From assembly GCA_964057225.1 (NCBI GenBank), contig OZ059900.1, forward strand, positions 15,453,638 through 15,517,637: a stretch of DNA of 64,000 nt. Reading direction: 5' to 3'. Source of the DNA: Auanema rhodensis (taxonomy: Eukaryota; Nematoda; Chromadorea; Rhabditida; Rhabditidae). Position 1 is the first letter of the stretch; every line of letters starts with the position of its first letter. A program made the position numbers and the translations under genes. Below are positions 1-8,208 of the stretch, piece after piece. The notes beneath the pieces were generated by a model. It was not told the DNA's origin. It ran no database searches and saw only the letters and a program-made list of their open reading frames with translations.

Positions 1-97
1 CGTGCCCTCAGAATATGCTAATTTCCTTAATTTTCTAACCCCTGTTTTTTTGTCGTGAAAGTGGAACTAGACGTTGTACAAACAATTTTGAGCTAGG

Positions 98-132
98 TTT
101 CATTGACATTGCATGAGTTTGAACACATGAAA
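98..132. repeat. Inverted repeat TTTCAT ... ATGAAA
   Basis: Six-base arms TTTCAT (98-103) and ATGAAA (127-132) are separated by 23 bases. The left arm is altered in TTTTATTGAC units (M96, M101, M110, M115, M183), TTCTTTGAC units (M85, M171, M176) and TTCAATGAC units (M86, M172, M177). The structure is short and could be chance in an A/T-rich unit. Confidence 0.5.
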
Positions 133-172
133 TCGTAAGTCAAAACCTTGTTTACAGCGAAATTTCCAAAAA

Positions 173-184
173 CTGGTTTTCCAG
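173..184. repeat. Hairpin-capable dyad CTGG-TTTT-CCAG
   Basis: A 4-bp stem with a T4 loop lies inside the least variable part of the monomer. It overlaps another small dyad, AAAAC-TG-GTTTT (169-180), so two alternative pairings are possible. I saw only a few changes around it in the array, such as AAACACTGG in M66 and AAGAACTGG in M147. Structure is visible in the sequence; any role is not. Confidence 0.75.
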
Positions 185-194
185 CATAATAAAA

Positions 195-212
195 TATTTC
201 TCATGAGAAATA
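195..212. repeat. 18-bp perfect palindrome in M1 (imperfect in most monomers)
   Basis: TATTTCTCATGAGAAATA reads the same on both strands. In the common monomer the central G replaces one A (TCATGGG), leaving 8 of 9 base pairs. M19 (6157-6498) and M20 (6499-6840) also carry the perfect version. The GGGTATTA variants (for example M72, M99, M143, M163) break one arm. A dyad of this kind can be a dimeric-protein binding site or a cruciform-prone spot; function is inference. Confidence 0.9.
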
Positions 213-236
213 CTGTGTTTTTGTATTTTGCTAGTG

Positions 237-279
237 TTCAGCATGTAAAATGCTTCATTTTAGTATGTAACACGCTGAA
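237..279. repeat. Nested dyads TTCAGC/GCTGAA around GCAT-GTAAA-ATGC
   Basis: TTCAGC (237-242) and GCTGAA (274-279) form six-base inverted arms around a smaller dyad, GCAT (241-244) and ATGC (250-253). The inner dyad overlaps the outer arm, so both cannot form together. GTGGAATGC variants (M5, M10, M15, M24, M28, M29, M33) and TGTCTC variants (333-bp units) disrupt the interior. No function is assigned. Confidence 0.5.
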
Positions 280-280
280 A

Positions 281-297
281 TTCGTTGCATTTGACGA
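281..297 (+). other. Weak CENP-B-box-like string (TTCGTTG....)
   Basis: TTCGTTGCATTTGACGA shares the first seven bases TTCGTTG with the mammalian CENP-B box and, against the core NTTCGNNNNANNCGGGN, matches TTCG, the spaced A, and one of four bases of CGGG (6 of 9 core positions). The 3' half is poor. The motif recurs in nearly every monomer but is altered in some: TTCATTGC in M35, M39, M46, M53, M63; CTCGTTGC in M6, M11, M16; TTTGTTGC in M161 and M166; ATATCGTT in M96, M101, M110, M115, M131, M183. It is a candidate only, not an assigned binding site. Confidence 0.3.
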
Positions 298-310
298 CTC
301 ATATGAACAA

Positions 311-320
311 AAATCGATTT
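311..320. repeat. 10-bp palindrome AAATCGATTT
   Basis: A perfect palindrome centred on ATCGAT (a ClaI recognition string) recurs in almost every monomer. It sits just after another 8-bp palindrome, TCATATGA (299-306, containing CATATG). I saw ATTGATTT replacing it only in M49 (near 16712). The regular recurrence would give a 342-bp restriction ladder. Confidence 0.85.
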
Positions 321-338
321 AATCAATATTAGCCATAA

Positions 339-351
339 GGGGCGTGCCCTC
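339..351. repeat. G/C-rich dyad at every monomer junction
   Basis: The junction reads GGGGCGTGCCCTC, in which GGGC and GCCC flank GT. In units ending ATAAAGGGCG the dyad becomes AGGGC-GT-GCCCT, a clean 5-bp stem. It is the strongest G+C island in an otherwise A/T-rich unit. Junction variants seen include GTGCTCTC (M86, M100, M103, M114, M122, M172, M177, M187), CGTACCC (M75), AAAGAGCG before M149, AAGGCGCG before M160 and the 1-bp-shorter ATAGAGGCG before M167. Confidence 0.8.
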
Positions 352-1026
352 AGAATATGCTAATTTCCTTAATTTTCTAACCCCTGTTTTTTTGTCGTGA
401 AAGTGGAACTAGACGTTGTACAAACAATTTCGAGCTAAGTTTCATTGACATTGCATGAGTTTGAACACTTGAAATCGTAAGTCAAAACCTTGTTTACAGC
501 GAAATTTCCAAAAACTGGTTTTCCAGCATAATAAAATATTTCTCATGGGAAATACTGTGTTTTTGTATTTTTCTAGTGTTCAGCATGTAAAATGCTTCAT
601 TTTAGTATGTAACACGCTAAAATTCGTTGCATTTGACGACTCATATGAACAAAAATCGATTTAATCAATATTAGCCATAAGGGGCGTGCCCTCAGAATAT
701 GCTAATTTCCTTAATTTTCTAACCCCTGTTTTTTTGTCGTGAAAGTGGAACTAGACGTTGTACGAACAATTTTGAGCTAGGTTTCATTGACATTGCATGA
801 GTTTGAACACATGAAATCGTAAGTCAAAACCTTGTTTACAGCGAAATTTCCAAAAACTGGTTTTCCAGCATAATAAAATATTTCTCATATGAAATACTGT
901 GTTTTTGTATTCTTCTAGTGTTCAGCATGTAAAATGCTTCATTTTAGTATGTAACACGCTGAAATTCGTTGCATTTGACGACTCATATGAACAAAAATCG
1001 ATTTAATCAATATTAGCCATAAGGGG

Positions 1027-4000
1027 CGTGCCCTCAGAATATGCTAATTTCCTTAATTTTCTAACCCCTGTTTTTTTGTCGTGAAATTGGAACTAGACGT
1101 TGTACAAACAATTTTGAGCTAGGTTTCATTGACATTGCATGAGTTTGAACACATGAAATCGTAAGTCAAAACCTTGTTTACAGCGAAATTTCCAAAAACT
1201 GGTTTTCCAGCATGATAAAATATTTCTCATGGGAAATACTGTGTTTTTGTATTTTTCTAGTGTTCAGCATGTAAAATGCTTCATTTTAGTATGTAACACG
1301 CTGAAATTCGTTGCATTTGACGACTCATATGAACAAAAATCGATTTAATCAATATTAGCCATAAGGGGCGTGCCCTCAGAATATGCTAATTTCCTTAATT
1401 TTCTAACCCCTGTTTTTTTGTCGTGAAAGTGGAACTAGACGTTGTACGAACAATTTTGAGCTAGGTTTCATTGACATTGCATGAGTTTGAACACATGAAA
1501 TCGTAAGTCAAAACCTTGTTTACAGCGAAATTTCCAAAAACTGGTTTTCCAGCATAATAAAATATTTCTCATGGGAAATACTGTGTTTTTGTATTTTTCT
1601 AGTGTTCAGCATGTGGAATGCTTCATTTAAGTATGTAACACGCTGAAATTCGTTGCATTTGACGACTCATATGAACAAAAATCGATTTAATCAATATTAG
1701 CCATAAGGGGCGTGCCCTCAGAATATGCTAATTTCCTTAATTTTCTAACCCCTGTTTTTTTGTCGTGAAAGTGGAACTAGACGTTGTACGAACAATTTTG
1801 AGCTAAGTTTCATTGACATTGCATGAGTTTGAACACATGAAATCGTAAGTCAAAACCTTGTTTACAGCGAAATTTCCAAAAACTGGTTTTCCAGCATAAT
1901 AAAATATTTCTCATGGGAAATACTGTGTTTTTGTTTTTTTCTAGTGTTCAGCATGTAAAATGCTCCATTTTAGTATGTAACACGCTGAAACTCGTTGCAT
2001 TTGACGACTCATATGAACAAAAATCGATTTAATCAATATTAGCCATAAGGGGCGTGCCCTCAGAATATGCTAATTTCCTTAATTTTCTAACCCCTGTTTT
2101 TTTGTCGTGAAAGTGGAACTAGACGTTGTACGAACAATTTTGAGCTAGGTTTCATTGACATTGCATGAGTTTGAACACATGAAATCGTAAGTCAAAACCT
2201 TGTTTACAGCGAAATTTCCAAAAACTGGTTTTCCAGCATAATAAAATATTTCTCATGGGAAATACTGTGTTTTTGTATTTTTCTAGTGTTCAGCATGTAA
2301 AATGCTTCATTTTAGTTTGTAACACGCTGAAATTCGTTGCATTTGACGACTCATATGAACAAAAATCGATTTAATCAATATTAGCCATAAGGGGCGTGCC
2401 CTCAGAATATGCTAATTTCCTTAATTTTCTAACCCTTGTTTTTTTGTCGTGAAATTGGAACTAGACGTTGTACAAACAATTTTGAGCTAGGTTTCATTGA
2501 CATTGCATGAGTTTGAACACATGAAATCGTAAGTCAAAACCTTGTTTACAGCGAAATTTCCAAAAACTGGTTTTCCAGCATGATAAAATATTTCTCATGG
2601 GAAATACTGTGTTTTTGTATTTTTCTAGTGTTCAGCATGTAAAATACTTCATTTTAGTATGTAACACGCTGAAATTCGTTGCATTTGACGACTCATATGA
2701 ACAAAAATCGATTTAATCAATATTAGCCATAAGGGGCGTGCCCTCAGAATATGCTAATTTCCTTAATTTTCTAACCCCTGTTTTTTTGTCGTGAAATTGG
2801 AACTAGACGTTGTACAAACAATTTTGAGCTAGGTTTCATTGACATTGCATGAGTTTGAACACATGAAATCGTAAGTCAAAACCTTGTTTACAGCGAAATT
2901 TCCAAAAACTGGTTTTCCAGCATGATAAAATATTTCTCATGGGAAATACTGTGTTTTTGTATTTTTCTAGTGTTCAGCATGTAAAATGCTTCATTTTAGT
3001 ATGTAACACGCTGAAATTCGTTGCATTTGACGACTCATATGAACAAAAATCGATTTAATCAATATTAGCCATAAGGGGCGTGCCCTCAGAATATGCTAAT
3101 TTCCTTAATTTTCTAACCCCTGTTTTTTTGTCGTGAAAGTGGAACTAGACGTTGTACGAACAATTTTGAGCTAGGTTTCATTGACATTGCATGAGTTTGA
3201 ACACATGAAATCGTAAGTCAAAACCTTGTTTACAGCGAAATTTCCAAAAACTGGTTTTCCAGCATAATAAAATATTTCTCATGGGAAATACTGTGTTTTT
3301 GTATTTTTCTAGTGTTCAGCATGTGGAATGCTTCATTTTAGTATGTAACACGCTGAAATTCGTTGCATTTGACGACTCATATGAACAAAAATCGATTTAA
3401 TCAATATTAGCCATAAGGGGCGTGCCCTCAGAATATGCTAATTTCCTTAATTTTCTAACCCCTGTTTTTTTGTCGTGAAAGTGGAACTAGACGTTGTACG
3501 AACAATTTTGAGCTAAGTTTCATTGACATTGCATGAGTTTGAACACATGAAATCGTAAGTCAAAACCTTGTTTACAGCGAAATTTCCAAAAACTGGTTTT
3601 CCAGCATAATAAAATATTTCTCATGGGAAATACTGTGTTTTTGTTTTTTTCTAGTGTTCAGCATGTAAAATGCTCCATTTTAGTATGTAACACGCTGAAA
3701 CTCGTTGCATTTGACGACTCATATGAACAAAAATCGATTTAATCAATATTAGCCATAAGGGGCGTGCCCTCAGAATATGCTAATTTCCTTAATTTTCTAA
3801 CCCCTGTTTTTTTGTCGTGAAAGTGGAACTAGACGTTGTACGAACAATTTTGAGCTAGGTTTCATTGACATTGCATGAGTTTGAACACATGAAATCGTAA
3901 GTCAAAACCTTGTTTACAGCGAAATTTCCAAAAACTGGTTTTCCAGCATAATAAAATATTTCTCATGGGAAATACTGTGTTTTTGTATTTTTCTAGTGTT

Positions 4001-6156
4001 CAGCATGTAAAATGCTTCATTTTAGTTTGTAACACGCTGAAATTCGTTGCATTTGACGACTCATATGAACAAAAATCGATTTAATCAATATTAGCCATAA
4101 GGGGCGTGCCCTCAGAATATGCTAATTTCCTTAATTTTCTAACCCTTGTTTTTTTGTCGTGAAATTGGAACTAGACGTTGTACAAACAATTTTGAGCTAG
4201 GTTTCATTGACATTGCATGAGTTTGAACACATGAAATCGTAAGTCAAAACCTTGTTTACAGCGAAATTTCCAAAAACTGGTTTTCCAGCATGATAAAATA
4301 TTTCTCATGGGAAATACTGTGTTTTTGTATTTTTCTAGTGTTCAGCATGTAAAATACTTCATTTTAGTATGTAACACGCTGAAATTCGTTGCATTTGACG
4401 ACTCATATGAACAAAAATCGATTTAATCAATATTAGCCATAAGGGGCGTGCCCTCAGAATATGCTAGTTTCCTTAATTTTCTAACCCCTGTTTTTTTGTC
4501 GTGAAAGTGGAACTAGACGTTGTATTAACAATTTTGAGCTAGGTTTCATTGACATTGCATGACTTTGAACACATGAAATCGTAAGTCAAAACCTTGTTTA
4601 CAGCGAAATTTCCAAAAACTGGTTTTCCAGCATAATAAAATATTTCTCATGGGAAATACTGTGTTTTTGTATTTTTCTAGTGTTCAGCATGTAAAATGCT
4701 TCATTTTAGTATGTAACACGCTGAAATTCGTTGCATTTGACGACTCATATGAACAAAAATCGATTTAATCAATATTAGCCATAAGGGGCGTGCCCTCAGA
4801 ATATGCTAATTTCCTTAATTTTCTAACCCCTGTTTTTTTGTCGTGAAAGTGGAACTAGACGTTGTACGAACAATTTTGAGCTAGGTTTCATTGACATTGC
4901 ATGAGTTTGAACACATGAAATCGTAAGTCAAAACCTTGTTTACAGCGAAATTTCCAAAAACTGGTTTTCCAGCATAATAAAATATTTCTCATGGGAAATA
5001 CTGTGTTTTTGTATTTTTCTAGTGTTCAGCATGTGGAATGCTTCATTTTAGTATGTAACACGCTGAAATTCGTTGCATTTGACGACTCATATGAACAAAA
5101 ATCGATTTAATCAATATTAGCCATAAGGGGCGTGCCCTCAGAATATGCTAATTTCCTTAATTTTCTAACCCCTGTTTTTTTGTCGTGAAAGTGGAACTAG
5201 ACGTTGTACGAACAATTTTGAGCTAAGTTTCATTGACATTGCATGAGTTTGAACACATGAAATCGTAAGTCAAAACCTTGTTTACAGCGAAATTTCCAAA
5301 AACTGGTTTTCCAGCATAATAAAATATTTCTCATGGGAAATACTGTGTTTTTGTTTTTTTCTAGTGTTCAGCATGTAAAATGCTCCATTTTAGTATGTAA
5401 CACGCTGAAACTCGTTGCATTTGACGACTCATATGAACAAAAATCGATTTAATCAATATTAGCCATAAGGGGCGTGCCCTCAGAATATGCTAATTTCCTT
5501 AATTTTCTAACCCCTGTTTTTTTGTCGTGAAAGTGGAACTAGACGTTGTACGAACAATTTTGAGCTAGGTTTCATTGACATTGCATGAGTTTGAACACAT
5601 GAAATCGTAAGTCAAAACCTTGTTTACAGCGAAATTTCCAAAAACTGGTTTTCCAGCATAATAAAATATTTCTCATGGGAAATACTGTGTTTTTGTATTT
5701 TTCTAGTGTTCAGCATGTAAAATGCTTCATTTTAGTTTGTAACACGCTGAAATTCGTTGCATTTGACGACTCATATGAACAAAAATCGATTTAATCAATA
5801 TTAGCCATAAGGGGCGTGCCCTCAGAATATGCTAATTTCCTTAATTTTCTAACCCTTGTTTTTTTGTCGTGAAATTGGAACTAGACGTTGTACAAACAAT
5901 TTTGAGCTAGGTTTCATTGACATTGCATGAGTTTGAACACATGAAATCGTAAGTCAAAACCTTGTTTACAGCGAAATTTCCAAAAACTGGTTTTCCAGCA
6001 TGATAAAATATTTCTCATGGGAAATACTGTGTTTTTGTATTTTTCTAGTGTTCAGCATGTAAAATACTTCATTTTAGTATGTAACACGCTGAAATTCGTT
6101 GCATTTGACGACTCATATGAACAAAAATCGATTTAATCAATATTAGCCATAAGGGG
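1027..6156. repeat. Higher-order repeat: three copies of a 5-monomer, 1,710-bp unit
   Basis: Monomer types recur every five units: M4-M8 (1027-2736), M9-M13 (2737-4446), M14-M18 (4447-6156). Diagnostic members are GTGGAATGC (M5, M10, M15), TTGTTTTTTTCTAG with TGCTCC and AAACTCG (M6, M11, M16), TTTAGTTTGTAAC (M7, M12, M17), and CCCTTG with AAATTGG, GCATGATAA and AAAATACTTC (M8, M13, M18). Four of the five slots match almost base for base in all three copies; I saw one difference between M5 (CATTTAAGT) and M10/M15. The first slot differs: M4 and M9 match, while M14 carries GCTAGTTTCC, GTATTAAC and GACTTTGAAC. Confidence 0.95.
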
Positions 6157-6498
6157 CGTGCCCTCAGAATATGCTAGTTTCCTTAATTTTCTAACCCCTG
6201 TTTTTTTGTCGTGAAAGTGGAACTAGACGTTGTACAAACAATTTTGAGCTAGGTTTCATTGACATTGCATGAGTTTGAACACATGAAATCGTAAGTCAAA
6301 ACCTTGTTTACAGCGAAATTTCCAAAAACTGGTTTTCCAGCATAATAAAATATTTCTCATGAGAAATACTGTGTTTTTGTATTTTTCTAGTGTTCAGCAT
6401 GTAAAATGCTTCATTTTAGTATGTAACACGCTGAAATTCGTTGCATTTGACGACTCATATGAACAAAAATCGATTTAATCAATATTAGCCATAAGGGG
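6157..6498. repeat. Junction monomer M19, probable chimera
   Basis: The front carries GCTAGTTTCC as in M14, five monomers upstream, while the middle and back carry GTACAAAC and the palindromic GAGAAATA as in M1 and M20. It sits between the third 1,710-bp higher-order unit and the duplicated M20-M24 block, so it is a likely recombination junction. Confidence 0.75.
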
Positions 6499-8208
6499 CG
6501 TGCCCTCAGAATATGCTAATTTCCTTAATTTTCTAACCCCTGTTTTTTTGTCGTGAAAGTGGAACTAGACGTTGTACAAACAATTTTGAGCTAGGTTTCA
6601 TTGACATTGCATGAGTTTGAACACATGAAATCGTAAGTCAAAACCTTGTTTACAGCGAAATTTCCAAAAACTGGTTTTCCAGCATAATAAAATATTTCTC
6701 ATGAGAAATACTGTGTTTTTGTATTTTGCTAGTGTTCAGCATGTAAAATGCTTCATTTTAGTATGTAACACGCTGAAATTCGTTGCATTTGACGACTCAT
6801 ATGAACAAAAATCGATTTAATCAATATTAGCCATAAGGGGCGTGCCCTCAGAATATGCTAATTTCCTTAATTTTCTAACCCCTGTTTTTTTGTCGTGAAA
6901 GTGGAACTAGACGTTGTACAAACAATTTCGAGCTAAGTTTCATTGACATTGCATGAGTTTGAACACTTGAAATCGTAAGTCAAAACCTTGTTTACAGCGA
7001 AATTTCCAAAAACTGGTTTTCCAGCATAATAAAATATTTCTCATGGGAAATACTGTGTTTTTGTATTTTTCTAGTGTTCAGCATGTAAAATGCTTCATTT
7101 TAGTATGTAACACGCTAAAATTCGTTGCATTTGACGACTCATATGAACAAAAATCGATTTAATCAATATTAGCCATAAGGGGCGTGCCCTCAGAATATGC
7201 TAATTTCCTTAATTTTCTAACCCCTGTTTTTTTGTCGTGAAAGTGGAACTAGACGTTGTACGAACAATTTTGAGCTAGGTTTCATTGACATTGCATGAGT
7301 TTGAACACATGAAATCGTAAGTCAAAACCTTGTTTACAGCGAAATTTCCAAAAACTGGTTTTCCAGCATAATAAAATATTTCTCATATGAAATACTGTGT
7401 TTTTGTATTCTTCTAGTGTTCAGCATGTAAAATGCTTCATTTTAGTATGTAACACGCTGAAATTCGTTGCATTTGACGACTCATATGAACAAAAATCGAT
7501 TTAATCAATATTAGCCATAAGGGGCGTGCCCTCAGAATATGCTAATTTCCTTAATTTTCTAACCCCTGTTTTTTTGTCGTGAAATTGGAACTAGACGTTG
7601 TACAAACAATTTTGAGCTAGGTTTCATTGACATTGCATGAGTTTGAACACATGAAATCGTAAGTCAAAACCTTGTTTACAGCGAAATTTCCAAAAACTGG
7701 TTTTCCAGCATGATAAAATATTTCTCATGGGAAATACTGTGTTTTTGTATTTCTCTAGTGTTCAGCATGTAAAATGCTTCATTTTAGTATGTAACACGCT
7801 GAAATTCGTTGCATTTGACGACTCATATGAACAAAAATCGATTTAATCAATATTAGCCATAAGGGGCGTGCCCTCAGAATATGCTAATTTCCTTAATTTT
7901 CTAACCCCTGTTTTTTTGTCGTGAAAGTGGAACTAGACGTTGTACGAACAATTTTGAGCTAGGTTTCATTGACATTGCATGAGTTTGAACACATGAAATC
8001 GTAAGTCAAAACCTTGTTTACAGCGAAATTTCCAAAAACTGGTTTTCCAGCATAATAAAATATTTCTCATGGGAAATACTGTGTTTTTGTATTTTTCTAG
8101 TGTTCAGCATGTGGAATGCTTCATTTTAGTATGTAACACGCTGAAATTCGTTGCATTTGACGACTCATATGAACAAAAATCGATTTAATCAATATTAGCC
8201 ATAAGGGG
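6499..8208. repeat. Monomers M20-M24: second copy of the M1-M5 block
   Basis: The ordered marker set of M1-M5 recurs at an offset of 6,498 bp (19 monomers). I saw two substitutions: TTTCTCTAG in M23 against TTTTTCTAG in M4, and CATTTTAGT in M24 against CATTTAAGT in M5. Similarity continues into M25 (CTAAGTTT shared with M6) and stops near 8428, where M6 has TTGTTTTTTTC and M25 has TTGTATTTTTC. The left limit is unknown because copy one begins at the window edge. Confidence 0.92.

Larger units (their letters stand above)
1..342. repeat. Reference monomer M1 with internal landmarks
   Basis: M1 serves as the coordinate frame for the unit. Landmarks in order: G/C-rich start (1-10), C-run plus T7 tract (39-51), variable dinucleotide in GTACGAAC (79-80; CA in M1, CG in most units), inverted repeat TTTCAT/ATGAAA (98-132), nearly invariant tract (about 133-186) with GAAATTTC (159-166) and the CTGG-TTTT-CCAG hairpin (173-184), long palindrome (195-212), paired T5 tracts (218-222 and 226-230; M1 has TTTTG in the second), GCAT/ATGC dyad (241-253), CENP-B-box-like string (281-297), TCATATGA (299-306), AAATCGATTT (311-320), and the G-run leading to the next unit (339-342). 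M1 carries GAGAAATA instead of the common GGGAAATA and TTTTGCTAG instead of TTTTTCTAG; it is near-identical to M20 (6499-6840). Confidence 0.95.
1..1026. repeat. Monomers M1-M3: left copy of a duplicated block
   Basis: M1 has GAGAAATA and TTTTGCTAG; M2 has CAATTTCGAGCTAAG, AACACTTGAAAT and CGCTAAAATTC; M3 has CTCATATGAAAT and TATTCTTCTAG. The same ordered set recurs at M20-M22 (6499-7524). The combination of rare markers in order shows a block duplication rather than parallel mutation. Confidence 0.93.

Noticed and set aside
44-62. Rho-independent-terminator-like G/C-rich dyad followed by T7 (junction dyad plus T tract).
   Set aside because: The dyad at 339-351 and the T tract at 45-51 are about 37 bases apart, and the context is eukaryotic satellite, so this is not a terminator.
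188-193. AATAAA polyadenylation hexamer in each monomer.
   Set aside because: Expected by chance in an A/T-rich unit, with no transcription unit to end. It may matter only if satellite transcripts are found.
203-322. A 39-codon ATG-initiated frame (203 to the TAA at 320-322) that recurs in nearly every monomer because 342 is divisible by three.
   Set aside because: It is short, closes within the unit, and nothing in the array favours coding sequence. All six consensus frames contain stops, so no ORF crosses monomers. I call no gene.
1-342. Primate alpha satellite, because 342 is twice 171.
   Set aside because: I saw no resemblance to the alphoid consensus as I recall it, and CpG is not depleted. 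The length match alone is not evidence.
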